A stretch of DNA of 64,000 nucleotides from Desarmillaria ectypa (lineage: Eukaryota > Basidiomycota > Agaricomycetes > Agaricales > Physalacriaceae): positions 930,001 to 994,000 of the forward strand of contig JAUDYN010000007.1 of assembly GCA_030407005.1 (NCBI GenBank). The letters run 5' to 3'. This document shows positions 1-12,199 of the stretch, in pieces. Position 1 is the stretch's first letter. Each line of letters opens with the position of its first letter. Below the pieces are notes generated by a model. The model did not search any database. It saw only the letters and a list, made by a program, of their open reading frames with translations, and was not told where the DNA came from. The translations under genes and the position numbers were made by a program.

Positions 1-152
1 TAGAACCAATAGAGAACGTCTGGGGTGACAGACAGTGAGAACAAGGGTGGTAGTCGGCAAATATCTGGATACGAGTCAGTTTCTTGACTAGATTAGATGA
101 ATGAGTCATGAGTATGACTCGGATAAGATAAGATAATGGAAAAATTGTAACA
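1..152 (-). repeat. 3' LTR of the Gypsy element, cut by the window edge
   Basis: The end of this block (GATAAGATAAGATAATGG, then A-rich, then GTAACA) matches the end of the complete LTR at 7180-7555. Only the 152 bases next to the internal region are inside the window. Confidence 0.7.
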
Positions 153-299
153 CTGTGCTGCTCATTTTACCTCATCATATTGATTCTTTATTTGAGTCAC
201 TGCTTTTTCTAGTGCATCATGCACCTCTTTGTGGATCTGTGCCATGGTTTCAGTGAATTCTATAGCTGCTGGGTTGGCAATGGGGTGTCTTATGCTGAT

Positions 300-1050
300 C
301 CAAGCATGAGTTGTGGGTTTCTTCCATAGAGAACCATGAATGGGCTTTTTCCTGTAGTTAAATATACATGATTGTTGTGTGCAAATTTAGTCATTGATAG
401 CCACTCACTCCAATTGTCTTGTCAGTGGTTAACAAAGATCTGGAGATATTTCTCAATCTCCTGATTTACTTGCTCTATTTGTCCATCAGTTTGTGGGTGG
501 TAAGCAGTGGAGGCATTTGGGGTGATATTTAGCATTTGATAGAGGTCTTTCATAAAGATTGATATGAATTGAGGCCTCTGGTCAGAGATGACTACTTGGA
601 GTATTTCATGTTTGACATAGATGTGATCACATAAAATTTGTGCCCATCCTTCTGCTAAAAGTTCTTTATAACAGATGATTAGTATAATTGTCTTGGAAAA
701 CCTATCCACTATAATGAGTAGTGCATCATAGCCATTGGACTCTGGAAGTTCAGTGACCATATCCACTGAAATATAGGTTCACAGGGTGATGGAAATTGCA
801 TTTGGATGAAGGGGGGTGGCCTTGGCCTGGGTGCTACTTTTAGTGCATTGGCACACTTTGTATCTCTTGACATATTGTTTGACATCTTTTTTCAGTTTAG
901 GCCACCAGTAGTCATGAAGAATTAGTTTGGTGGTTTTTATAATTCCAGAGTGTCCTGCTATAATATGGTCATAATGATAGGCAATGATATTGCCTTGTAA
1001 TATTATGACCCAGTTCCCATGTGATCTTGGGATCAGATGCTAACTCCTGG
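300..1050 (-). pseudogene. Gypsy integrase, zinc-binding and DDE core remnant
   Basis: Translation of the minus strand gives an H2C2 zinc-binding segment at about 850-980 (AGHSGIIKTT followed by VCQCTK), then the integrase core at 422-766. The core keeps the first Asp (GYDALLIIVDRF), the second Asp in VISDQRPQF, where SDRGPQF is usual, and the Glu in TDGQIEQVNQ after YHPQ. The three acidic residues are therefore still present although stops interrupt the frame outside the core. This is the C-terminal end of the Gypsy pol, separated from RNase H by the nested solo LTR at 1058-1395. Confidence 0.85.
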
Positions 1051-1057
1051 ACTGTCT

Positions 1058-1395
1058 TGTGTTTAGACAATCACCCTAAGTAGGAGAGCGGTTTAGATCT
1101 TTAGATAGGTGGAGAAATGGTATATAGATTAAGTTTAGTCAAAAGATAGAGAGTATACACAAAAACTACTCTACTTATATACTAAAAACTAGAAACTAAT
1201 AATAGTATCATCCATGTGGATATCATACATGAAACACATAGAACTATATGTTTGTAAGATGACCATGGTCAGATGGTTAGAGATAGAGTGACAGCATGAG
1301 GGAATCAATCATATTATCGATGAGTGAGCAATGTTTGATAAGCAAATAATGATTAGATGTTTGAATAAGATAAAGAAAATAGAAAAATTATAACA
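1058..1395 (-). repeat. Solo LTR nested between RNase H and integrase
   Basis: This block begins TGTGTTTAGACAATCACC and ends ATTATAACA, matching both ends of the LTR at 7180-7555, and shares internal stretches such as AGAGTATACA. It sits in the linker between RNase H and integrase of the same family, so a second copy probably inserted here and recombined down to one LTR. No clear target-site duplication was found. Confidence 0.7.
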
Positions 1396-1727
1396 TATAA
1401 CTCCTCATCTCAGAGAATGTAAATGCATCTGTCATAGTATAGAATCCTCTGATCTTAGGTGATTCCTCACTCATGCTTTAGGGAATTGAAAATTCCCTGA
1501 TCTCATCAATCTTTCTGTCATGTCATGTCTCAAATCTTTTCTTGTTCTTTGGTGCCAGAGAGTAGGATTAAGGCATGGAAGTGCTCTAGGAGTAGGACTA
1601 CTATGTCATGGTTGTCCCTCTTTTCTTGGTCATAATCATCTCACCAGCTGAGCAAGTCAGCTTTTTAGTTGGCTATACCCACTTTATATTGCAGGATGAA
1701 GTGACACTCAGCAAGTTCTGTTATCCA

Positions 1728-2960
1728 CTAAGCTTGTTGTCTATTCAACTTCTGCAGCTTGCAGAAGTATTGGAGATTTTGATGATCCATCCAGATCTCA
1801 ATCTCTTTCTTCACTCCCATGAGATAGTGCTGCCACTCTTCTAATGCAAGCATGATCACCAACAATTTCTTGTTATATATCTCATAGTTTCTTTTAGTAA
1901 CTGTTAAAGCTTTTGACATGAAAGCAACAGGTCTCCATTTGCCTGGGTGTTCTTGGCTGAGTATCACACCAATTGCTCTATTGCTAGCATCTACCTTGAT
2001 TCTGAATTTCCTATCATCTGATGGGATTGCTAAGACCACATTGGTCACCATTTGTTTCTTCAGTTGAAGAAAGGCTTCCTCCTGCTCTTTTTCCCACTTC
2101 CATTCAGCATTCTCAGTCAGTTGCATTAAGGGTCAAATGATCCAGGAGTAATTGCATATAAACTTTCAGTAGAAGTTAGTGAAATCTAGAAAAGACTGTA
2201 GCTTCTTTTTCTTGCTGGAAGTTGGCCATTTGGCTATCCTGGCTATTTTGACTGAATCCATACATATGGCATCTTCACTGATAATGATGCCTAGATATTC
2301 AGTTTCCAACACCTCAAATTCACACTTCTCAGCTTTAAAGAAAAGCTTGTTTTCCCTTAATCATTGGAGTATCTGTCATATATCTGTTGATGCTCCTCAA
2401 GGGTTTTGGTGAAAATGAGGATGTTATCTAGGTAGATCATGACTTTTTCTCCTGCAATAAGATCCTTGAAAATATTGTCCATCATTCATTGAAACATAGC
2501 AGGCAAATTGGTGAGACCAAAAAACATAACTGTGGGTTCAAAGAGTCCACAATTAGTATGGAAGGCAGCTTTTTCTTCATCCCCTTTTCAAATTCAAACA
2601 TTGTTATATCCCCAGTAAACATCCAGCTTGGAAAAGTACTTAGCTCTGCATAGTTTGTCAATGAGTTTGGAGATTAGAGGAAGTGGATAACAATTCTTGA
2701 TCATTATCTCATTAAGTTTTTGGTAGTCCTAGACTGGGCAAAGTAACCCATCCTTTTTCTTTACAAAGAAGAAAGGAGATGTGAAGGGGGATTTTGATAG
2801 TTGAATATAGCCAGAGTTCAAGTTCTCATCAAGAAACTTGTTGAGCTGCTCCTGCTCATTTCAGTTTAGTAGATAGACTTTGCATTGGGAACCAGCTCAA
2901 TGGCATGGTCCTAAGGTTTTCACTCTGGCAATTCATTGAAGCTTTCCTTGAAGAATAAAT
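1728..2960 (-). pseudogene. Gypsy reverse transcriptase and RNase H remnant
   Basis: RNase H is readable at 1728-2126, with the conserved FRIKVDASNRAIGVILSQ block and the later ALEEWQHYL block. The reverse transcriptase lies above it, with GLTNLPAMFQ followed by a stop and then MMDNIF. The catalytic box at about 2420-2437 reads YLDNIL where YLDDIL is expected, a GAT-to-AAT change. Stops break the frame repeatedly. The order and spacing are normal for Ty3/Gypsy pol, and the enzyme should be inactive. Confidence 0.85.
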
Positions 2961-3179
2961 CTCAGAAACTTCAATATGAGGAGGTACCATCTTCTTGAAG
3001 GTTTTCTTTGGTCATTCAATATTGGTGGCTGCAGCTAGGTTATTAGCATGATGTACTGCCCAAATTGTCAATTCTTCTTGCATGTTTATGGCAAGGATGG
3101 TTTCACTGTCCTCTAATTCTTCATCTCATCTGTCTTCATTGTCTGCATCAGGAAGGGAAATAGGATTTTTTATGCATTA

Positions 3180-3560
3180 ACAGTATCCAAAAATCATCTT
3201 TCCAGTCTTCCAGTTGATGACTGGATTGTGTCACTTTAACCAATCATGGCCCAAATAGATTGCTTTTGAACCTAAGTTCATGACTGCAAGGTTGATTCAT
3301 TCCATATACCCCCAATGGTCATTCTAAGTTTAATGAACTCAGTAATGCTGCCAGCTTTGTTATAGGTTCTATCTGCATTGTACATGGGGATCAGGGCAGC
3401 AGCTTGTCAGATGTCTAGTTCATAGTCATGGATGTATTTTCAATTAATCGAACTACTAGTACAGCCACTATTGAGTAGGGCTCTGGTAGTGAGAGTCTTT
3501 TTTCTCATCCATGGGGTGATTTGTATATCAACCATAAAGTCTCTTTCTGAACTTTTGGTG
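3180..3560 (-). pseudogene. Gypsy aspartic protease remnant
   Basis: The segment translates to RALLNSGCTSSSIN followed by a stop and KYIHDYELD. This matches the retropepsin active-site region, where ALLDSGCTS is usual. The catalytic Asp is Asn here (codon at about 3470-3472), again a G-to-A change. It lies between gag and reverse transcriptase as expected. Confidence 0.7.
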
Positions 3561-4379
3561 CTGTGGATATATTGGATGGGTTCCTGGAGCTCATAGAGTT
3601 GCTCCTGGGTGTCAGTTTCTTTATTCTGTAGATTTTTGACTAATTCCTTGATGACTTCATCAAGCCATTTGGGATATACCTAAATAGAGAGTGCAGCCTT
3701 GGCATTGGTCATGATTTTAGCTGTTTGAATGGCTCATAGAGTCCATTCAACTCTGAATGGCTTATATCAAATATGGTCAGGTACCTCTTTGTTAGGAGGC
3801 TTGTCAATTTTTGGGATTTCTTTCTCCTTTGACTGCTGCTCCTTTTATTGAAGGAAAGCAGTGTCATCTTCTTTATTGGGTATCTCAACTATTGTAACCT
3901 TCTGCCCTCTTTTTACCACCTGGGCACTAATGGATCCTGCTTGTTCATCAGCTTTCTTGTCATCCACTAGGATATCACCACCCTTTGATGGGGTTTGAGG
4001 AGCTGAATGACCAGTTCTGAAGGCACCAGTCTTTATGGCAAATGAATGCTCAAGGCCAGCAGAGTTGGCTAGAGTCATCAGCACTAATAGTTCAGCACCC
4101 CCTTTTTTCTTCATAATAAGCAGTCCTTTCCCAGACCCCAGGTTGGTGATTGGAGCTGCTATTGCAGCTTCCTTGGAGGGCCCTTATGTTTAGCCTTGGT
4201 AAGTGCTTGAGTCATCCTCCACTGACCTTGATGAAGCAGGACTTGACTCCCTAAATGGGGATGCTGAAACATTTGGCTTCAGAGGCCTGAAGGCATCCTG
4301 CCAACTTGTCTCAGTCCTGAGCATAGCCTGTATTGTGGTGCCAGCACCACCTGGAAAATCCTGCACTTTGTCAGAGGCT

Positions 4380-6310
4380 TAGGATTTGGTATAAATTATA
4401 GTGTCTTTGCACTTGGTTAGTGCATCATATTGGTTTGGGAGTTTCAATTCTTTTGGTGTGTTCAGATTATTAACAAAGTTATATATTAGAATGCATATAT
4501 TTAAAGATTTTCCTACAGGTAATATATAAGACCAGCCAGTAGAAGCAGAAGACACACCAATCACAGCTTTGGTCACACAAGGAGAATCAAGCTCTTGACA
4601 ACCTATACTTTTACTTCCTCAATTTTGGCATCACTCTTTTCTTTCTCCTTAGCAACTGCCACTGACCAAATGTCCTGATACTCCTTCTTCTTCAGGCAGT
4701 CTTTTGCCATGTGCCTCTTCTCATTGCAACAAAAACAGCATCTCTCTGCCTTGTGTCAATCAACTTCCATGGGCTGCCCCAAATCCTTGTATATCATCCA
4801 TCAACCTGTAGATGTATCCTGACTGAGACCTGTGCTTACTGCAGGCTTTGGGGCCATGGAACTTGATGCTCTGACAGCTGGTTTGCTGCAAGGGTGTGTT
4901 TGTGGTTGGGGGGCATCTTTTTTTTGCTGGTCATGGGAAGCCCCAGAGGTTTGGTTGAAGACCCATTTGTGCTGTTGCTCCTCATACATACAGAGGATCT
5001 GTTCTTTCCACTCAGAATAAGTGTGAGGAATGTTTACACTCATGTTGGAGATAAAGGTGGTATAGGAGCTTAGGACTCCTAGTTGTACTGTCTTTACTAT
5101 GGCATCACATTTGTTCTTATCTGTTTGTTGACCAGCTAACTTAGCTTTTTCTTTCAGCTTTTAGAAGTATATGCTAGCTGGCTGAGTTTCCATCTGAAGG
5201 TCAAACATATGTTTTTTGTGGATTTTTTTGATTACTGGGTCCTAGAATTATTGGGTAACTAATTCAATGAATTTCTCCTAACTGAGATATTTAAAATGGG
5301 CAGCTGCCCTAGTCAAATTGTTGATAATCCAATATTTGGGTCTCTTGTAAACCCACCAATCCTTGGTCACTCCTTTGAAGTAGAATATGGCAAATAATAT
5401 GAGATGAAATAGAAGTTAAAAGTAATGTCTGAATACTTTGAAATAGGTGATATAGTCACCCATAAACTGTTCGATATCATTGTGATCCTCTTTGAACAGC
5501 TTTGGGGGCTGAACTAGAATGGGCTTGATGCCCAAATATGGTGCTTCATCAGAGGCATTTCTAACAGGATTTGGATATGGATTCAGGGGGGCTTGTCCTG
5601 AAGATGGTCATAGGATTGAGTATTGATCTGATCAGAAGATGGGTTTTCTGTGTGGTTTCCAGGATTGTCTGCATTCTGGCTGCTTTTCCTTGTTTAGGAG
5701 CTGCCAGAAATTGGCATGAAGATTTCACACCACCTCAGCTTTCTCTAGTTCTTGTCAGAGCTTTGTGATTTACTGCTCTTTTTCAGCCAATTGGTCCTTG
5801 ACTATTTGTATTCATTCTTCTGCTGACAGTTTCAGCAGTTCTGCAGATGCAGTACTTGATCTGGGGTCTTCTCTCATGCCTGCAGAGGGAGGACTTCCTC
5901 CCTGATGGGAATAGAAATCTGATCAGCAAAGTTGGTTTGCTGGCAGAGAATCAGAGAGAGGTCAGGATTGTGAGATTAGTGTATCAGGCAGATAGTTTGA
6001 ATGGGGCATATATTGGGGCTGGAATTGTTTCAGCCCAGCATAATATCCTATATCATATGTAAAATTTTCAAAATTGGGCCTCTCTCCCATCCAGGTCTGG
6101 CTAATCTCCCTCTCTTCAGGCCAATATCTGAAGGGCATCCTCCAACTTCTGCTATTCACTGTCTGTCCTGGGGTGTAGTCCTGGTACTCAATCTCTGACA
6201 GTTGAGGGATATAGTGTTTGGTTCTGATTTGCATGTATCTGGGTGCATATAATAGTACCAGCTCCTGGTTCTCAGATTGGGTCTTTTCAGTTAAGGGTAA
6301 GATATTCATT
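4380..6310 (-). pseudogene. Gypsy gag remnant with zinc knuckle
   Basis: The gag core is readable at about 4800-5450 (GVTKDWWVYKRPKYW, later YSEWKEQIL). It is followed by a proline- and serine-rich linker and by an intact CX2CX4HX4C zinc knuckle at about 4696-4740 (CFCCNEKRHMAKDC). The 5' part at 5962-6309 is polar and probably disordered. Stops and frame changes interrupt the reading. The knuckle marks the nucleocapsid, and the knuckle-then-protease order supports a Gypsy assignment. Confidence 0.75.
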
Positions 6311-6936
6311 CATATCTGAACAAATTCTTGGCTAGACTGATCTAACCTTGACATCACTTCTTTGGAGCTCCCAGGCCCTGCTTCTAAAGGGACCAAGTAT
6401 TGCTCAGTCAGTGTTTGAAAGGCTGGGCCACTTGAAATTGGGGCCCTCAGGATTGAAGAGATCATCAGCCTCTTGGGGAGAGGCTGGAGAGTTCGATGAG
6501 AGGAAAGAAGGTCAAGAAGTCACTATCCTCTGGCTATTGCCCTCATTTCTGGGTGGTGGCCCATGGGCCATATGGGTAGTTGAGATGAGGTAAACTCATC
6601 TTAGGGTCATTTATGTATCAAATTCTTACATTTGCTGGACATGCAGGTATATAGGGAGGGGGACTTGCTGAAAGTTCGGAACCTAATCTATAGGTCCCAT
6701 GTGTATTCCTCTGTGATGGAGGGTCATTCTATCCTGTGCTCAGTACATTGAGTAGTCTCCTGGCACAGGAGGAATTTGTCAGAGAATTGTGGTATGAAGA
6801 TGATGTGATGGCAGAGAAGGCCTTTCTCCTAAGAGGATGCCAAATCTGAGGGAGCCACCCTTACAGAGGCTGGTCTCTGAGGTAAAACATATTGTAAGAA
6901 GAAGAGAGGAGGTCTTTGGGGTCATAGTACACATCA

Positions 6937-7119
6937 TCAGTGTAGATAGTTTCTAATTTCTTCTCTCCACATCAAAAATATGAGCACAGTGAAGAAGACT
7001 AGTAAGAAAGCACTGCCAATGGCAGTACTGAGAGTGATGGTTTGTTGTTTTTGGGGTTTGTTGGTCATATAAGGATTCTCTTCATGGCTGGCAGTGAAGA
7101 GAGAGATAGAATCTTCCAA
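6937..7119 (-). other. Leader reading frame with one membrane segment, upstream of gag
   Basis: Between the 5' LTR and gag there is an open frame of about 60 codons ending in a strongly hydrophobic stretch (STAIGSAFLLVFFTVLIFLM) followed by basic residues, then a stop. The frame opens at TTG; the first ATG would be at MTNKPQK, about 19 codons further on. A single-pass membrane segment is unusual for a retrotransposon leader. It may be chance in T-rich DNA or a remnant of an extra element-encoded protein. Confidence 0.3.
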
Positions 7120-7179
7120 CTAATTGTTAAACCCACATTCCACATGATCTGCAGACTTGTATATTCCTAAGGGCTATCT

Positions 7180-7555
7180 TGTGTTTGGACAGTCACCCAA
7201 AGGATATGGCTATGGTCTTCTGATCTTATGGAGGTCGTGTGGTATAGAAATGAACTTTAGTTGGAAGATAGGGAGTATACAGCATAAACTACCTGACTTA
7301 TATACTAGAGTAAAGCTAAATATATATATGTAATCATGAGGCATCCATGCAAGAAACAAGGGTGATGGCATGCTCATCATGCAACCAATGTGAGGGCATT
7401 GTGCAGTATTACAATAGATAACTATGAGTATAAGAAGTCTGATTGTTGGATAAGGGATCAGATATGGGGACTTGATAATAGGAGATCAGATATAATAAGG
7501 CAATGAAGGATCAGATAAGATGAGATAAGATGCAAAAAATGGAAAAATCATAACA
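7180..7555 (-). repeat. 5' LTR of the Gypsy element
   Basis: The 376-base block starts TGTGTTTGGACAGTCACC and ends AATCATAACA. Its ends match those of the partial LTR at 1-152 and the solo LTR at 1058-1395. It marks the upstream end of the minus-strand element. No target-site duplication could be confirmed because the other LTR is cut. Confidence 0.75.
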
Positions 7556-7907
7556 ATAAGTTCATCTAGTGATCTGTGATTGCTCTCACATAATTGTCTA
7601 TTTACTATAGAAAAATAATCAACTCATAAAAAAAAACTCTTCAACATTACTGAGTATCTTATCAACACAGTCTGAAAGAACAAAGATATGGTGGAAGTAG
7701 AGTATGTGATTAATATCATTCTCCTGATAAGTGGGTTATTGCAATGATTCTTTGATGACTCTTATCTTAGTGGTATAAATAGTATTGAATATCATTGGTG
7801 TTATAGGCCTTGATCATAAGATGAATTGGTAGAGAGACAAAGTTGTCTTTCTAGAGTGTTAGTGACAAACTTAATATAACTAAGAAAGATCAACTAAAGA
7901 GCCATCT
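7556..7907. other. AT-rich stretch without recognisable content
   Basis: This stretch between two LTR-like blocks is AT-rich and CpG-poor, with stops in all frames. No gene or repeat boundary was recognised in it. Confidence 0.5.
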
Positions 7908-8923
7908 TGTGTTTGGATGTTCACTTAATAGAAGTCTAACCAAAGCCTAAGAATGCCAACTAAGTTCTTAGTCAGAAAGTGAGCAGAAAGTGAGTATAAG
8001 TTCAGTGGATTAAACTTTAGCTTAAAGCTGAGGCTTCAAGCTATTATAGATACTACTTAAATACTACTGAGTCCAAAGTCTAAGAATAAATACTCATAAG
8101 GCTGTAGTCTAGTATATGTATGTTATGTTATCAGTAATATATAGTTTCTGTATACTGCAGTACCATATCTAAGTTGTGAGGCTATTATACTCATACTATG
8201 AATCTCTAAATCAAATCACACTTTATCTAATTCACTTAATCTCAGACTCAACCTTGTCAGCCTCTGTAGCCTCCAATTCTTTCATCTTCATACTATGAAT
8301 CTCTAATTCAATCTTGTCAGCCTCCATGGCCTCTGATCCTTTTATGTTCATACTATAGACCTTTGATTCAACCTTGTTGGCCTCTGCAGCCTCTGATTTC
8401 CAGTTTCTATTTGTTATTCCAATTACTATTTCATTTCTATTTTATCTAATTATTCATTTATCAATTCTAGAATCTGTATCAGTAATGAATAAATGTTACA
8501 TCAGAGCCTCTAGAACTTCTGACTTCTCTAGATTCTAGTATGATAATAAATAGGACCTAACTTAGACTACAAACTAGTATATAAGATATAGAATTACATA
8601 TACTATCTCAGTTCAAATATCAACTTGATTCAGCTAATACTCTCTCTCTCTATTATCTCACTCTATAAAATCTGATCTGAAGGACCAACCTTTATCCTTA
8701 ACTACTCTTATCTCTGTGGACTTCTATCTGTACTCATTCTTAGGGCTTTAGCTTAAGGGTGATATTACTAATAGCTTTATCAAGGCCCTTACACTCTACA
8801 GCCTCTGCTACATGTATTCACTTCCATCTTTATTAGTATGACTCTAACAGGGGCATAGAGTTCTGATATAATGTGTATGAGTAAAAGATAAGATAAGGAA
8901 AAAGAATAAAACTATTATATTAT
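7908..8923 (-). repeat. Diverged LTR-like block of about 1 kb
   Basis: The block opens with TGTGTTTGGATGTTCAC, close to the start of the Gypsy LTRs, and ends with a GATAAGATAAGGAAAAA-type tail also seen at the other LTR ends. It is about three times longer than those LTRs and carries an internal tandem repeat at 8187-8400. It is probably a related LTR expanded by internal duplication, but a composite of two fragments is possible. Confidence 0.4.
8187..8400. repeat. Short tandem repeat, three units
   Basis: Three successive units begin TCATACTAT(G/A)(A/G)A(T/C) and continue into a CCTTGT(C/T)(A/G)GCCTC... motif at about 8187, 8288 and 8348. The later units are about 60 bases; the first carries an extra insert. 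Differences between units are mostly transitions. Confidence 0.6.
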
Positions 8924-9192
8924 CCTCTCATTAAAACAATCATTCTAATTGTCATTAAATCATTTTCTGTAATTGAGGGGATAAAATTTGATTTGCTAAG
9001 ATATACTTTCAAAAGATGATTATCTGATTTGATGTCTGAAAAGGAGGAGTTGGGACTAGACTATTATGCTTAAATGAGCTCAAATTCTTCAAGAAGTTCT
9101 GAAGAATTCTTGAGGTTTTTACAGATAATTTATAAATTTTTTTTCCATAAGAATAATTTTTTCATTTGACAAGGTATTCTTCTTTGAAAGCT

Positions 9193-9682
9193 GTATAGTA
9201 TTGAGTAAATTGAAGTGACTTGGAGTCTACTGTTGTGCTCTACAAAGGTCCAGAATGTTTTGAAGTCAGTTCAAGCAAGTTCTTAAAGTTTATAGTATTA
9301 TTCTTAGGCCAAGAGTATGACTAGTCAAGTGTTTATCACTTGTAGAAAGTAGTATAAGATCATGAGAGCCACTAGTTCAAAGTAGTTTCAGTCAGAGTGA
9401 GTATAGTAGCTCAAACCAAGTCACTATTCATCCAATTATGTCTTATTAACCCTGCTAATGCAAGTAGTACTTTGTATAACTCATTAGTAATGAATAAAAC
9501 ATCTTTAAAACAACCTTTCTTGATTATTGAGGTCTGTAGAGTGTTTCTATTATACTCAAAGCACCTGAATTTAATATATTGGTGATTAAGTGTAGAGTAG
9601 TAAGAGGTTTAGTGTTATTAGTGTTTATTGTCATTTACTAGTCCTTTTATCATTTGCCATTATTAAGCATATTACTGGGTTT
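9193..9682 (+). repeat. Left arm of a large inverted repeat
   Basis: This roughly 490-base segment is the reverse complement of 10576-11047. The central 250 bases are almost identical, including a 62-codon open frame at 9397-9585 that recurs unchanged at 10665-10853 on the other strand. Divergence rises towards the outer end, where small deletions occur. The arms are probably two copies of one mobile element in opposite orientation. Confidence 0.85.
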
Positions 9683-10575
9683 TTTAATATTTCCAAGATA
9701 TACTTTATATCAGTTTCTACTACTAGGTTCCTTAATCCCTACACCCACTTTTTGCAAGCTATCAAAGTCAAGTGCAGCCCATACAGTTCTCTCTTAGGTT
9801 GAGAGAAGTTAGCTTCATACTTATTCAAGATGATAAATCTGAACTGGCAATAGTATCTGATCTTAGGATTCTTAGAGTCAGATTGATATATATATATAGA
9901 ACCCAATAGCTCACCAGAAAGTGTTAATACACAAAATGATTAGCCAGTTATAGTATACTGATTGTAGTGTCAGACTATTTACCAGTGTCTCTTTTAAGGC
10001 TTGTATCAATTCTTCTTGATCTGAGCCCTACTGGATAAGTACTTTCAACCTGGTAAGATTAATTAATAGTGACATATGCTTAATGCAATCAGGCATGTAA
10101 TTTTGTAAATTCTATAAATGCAAATATGCATATACCTAGTAAACAATGAAATAGGGTATGTAAGATATAGACTAATACTCACTGAGGCAAGAATAATATA
10201 AACAAATATAATATGAGTAGAGTGCATGGCTTTGATTTGAATGTTCTTTAAGTGTAAAGTCTTAGTGTTTTTACCTTGCATTAAGTGCATGCCTTAGCAA
10301 TGAGTAGCTTATGCAAATTAATAGAAGAGATAACATATTAAAGAGGTTTCACACTATGTTGATCTATGACATAGGAATCCTGCTGATATGGTAACTACTG
10401 ATATATATCACTCTGAATAGAGAATCACTAAGGCTGAACCTTCTGAAGAGTTTTCAGTTAAAAAGAAATAAATTCTTTACCCTTTATGAAATATTAAATC
10501 AAGAATAGTTGCACAGCAACAAATTAAATAAGACAATTCACTATAAAAGGTGTGTGATACTGAAATTAAATCCAT

Positions 10576-11047
10576 TAATATGCTTAATAATGGCAAATGA
10601 TAAAAGGACTAGTAAATGACAATAAACACTAATAACACTAAACCTCTTACTACTCTACACTTAATCACCAATATATTAAATTCAGGTGCTTTGAGTATAA
10701 TAGAAACACTCTACAGACCTCAATAATCAAGAAAGGTTGTTTTAAAGATGTTTTATTCATTACTAATGAGTTATACAAAGTACTACTTGCATTAGCAGGG
10801 TTAATAAGACATAATTGGATGAATAGTGACTTGGTTTGAGCTACTATACTCACTCTGACTGAAACTACTTTGAACTAGTGGCTCTCATGATCCTATACTA
10901 CTTTCTACAAGTGATAAACACTTGACTAGTCACACTCTTGGCCTAAGAATAATACCATAAACTTTGAGAACTAACTTCAAAACACTCTAAACCTTTACAG
11001 GATGCAAACAGTGACTCTAAGCAACTTTAATTCACTCAATACTATAG
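10576..11047 (-). repeat. Right arm of the large inverted repeat
   Basis: This is the reverse complement of 9193-9682, separated from it by about 890 bases. The inner boundary is sharp: similarity stops just beyond ATTAAGCATATTA in the left arm and its complement here. Confidence 0.85.
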
Positions 11048-12199
11048 TTAACTTAGTGACTAGTTGCTGCTTTATCAAGGTTAAGCATAAAAGTCTTTAA
11101 TTGGGGATATTAGCTACTACTAGTGAGAGCTCAACTGTAAGAATGGTTTGCCTGGTGTGTATGAGCATCTATCTCACTACTTATATGTTACTGAGAAAGA
11201 TACAGAAACTATAAATATCATTTGAGTATAAGGTATATCAGTAAGAAATTCTTGGCTAGTCATGAGTAATGGTAGATAATCATGCAATAGTTGGTCTAGA
11301 GGCTTTACAATTAATCTTTCCATACTCTTTGCCCAACTGCACTCCTTAGTGACACTATTATACAAATCACCAGATATTTGTGCCTATAATAACTATTCAA
11401 TTATGATCAAGAGTGCAGCCCAGCTACACTAGTGCTGATTGTAAGATATTTATATCACACTAGTCAGATCTAGGCTTAAGGTTAATCTATTTCTAATTCA
11501 TTTCTAAGTCCTGCTTCAAGATTGCTATATGACTAGTTATTTTAACTTAGGTATTTATGCCCAGTCTGGTTTGCTAGTAATAGAATTTCATGAGATCTGT
11601 GTACTCTGCTCCTTGTTTGGTATGCTAGTAGTATTCTTCATTTGCTGGTGGCTGTATTTTATATAGTCCTGCTAGCATTCAAGTTACTAGTCTGGCTAGC
11701 TAGTAGACTTAATCCACTAGTGGTGTCAAATCTAAGCTCTAGCTTGTTATGATTTCACCTCTTTTATGCTTATCTTATCTTTCTTTTATTTAGATACTGA
11801 TCTTATCACATCTAATCTCAGCACCAATCACAGATCATAAACTGACCACTTTATTTTTAGTAACCAACAATAAGCTATTATACTACAGCTTATGACAGTC
11901 ACTTCACTATATCTTTGTTTCCATTGTTTCATGCACAGTTACCTGTTATCCACTTCTATTATTAGGATTAGCAGTTTAATATATAAGTAGAATAGCTCTT
12001 GCTATATTATCTCCAGCTTTGAGCTAAGTTTAATTCACACCAAACTTACTTGTTGACTCAATCCTCTCACTAAGGCTAAGACCTTAGTCTCATGTCTTTG
12101 TTGACAACTTTCTGGAACTCATTAGGTGACTGTATGAACATGATACAGCCCTTTGTTTATCCTTGTTGTCTGGCAAATTTCAGGTCTAATATAGCTCTA

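Larger units (their letters stand above)
1..7555 (-). mobile_element. Degenerate Ty3/Gypsy LTR retrotransposon
   Basis: A full-length but dead LTR retrotransposon lies on the minus strand. Reading from high to low coordinates it has a 5' LTR, gag, protease, reverse transcriptase, RNase H, a nested solo LTR, integrase and the cut end of the 3' LTR at the window edge. Domain order PR-RT-RH-INT is the Ty3/Gypsy order. The body is AT-rich, nearly lacks CpG and carries many in-frame stops. Several catalytic codons show G-to-A changes on the coding strand. LTR ends share a TGTG start and an ATAACA-type end (7180-7555, 1058-1395 and the end at 152). It cannot be autonomous as it stands. Confidence 0.9.

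Noticed and set aside
11177..11365. Minus-strand frame in the repeat region
   Set aside because: Looked briefly like a coding remnant (KECSWAKSMERLIV), but no family was recognised and it lies in AT-rich decayed DNA.
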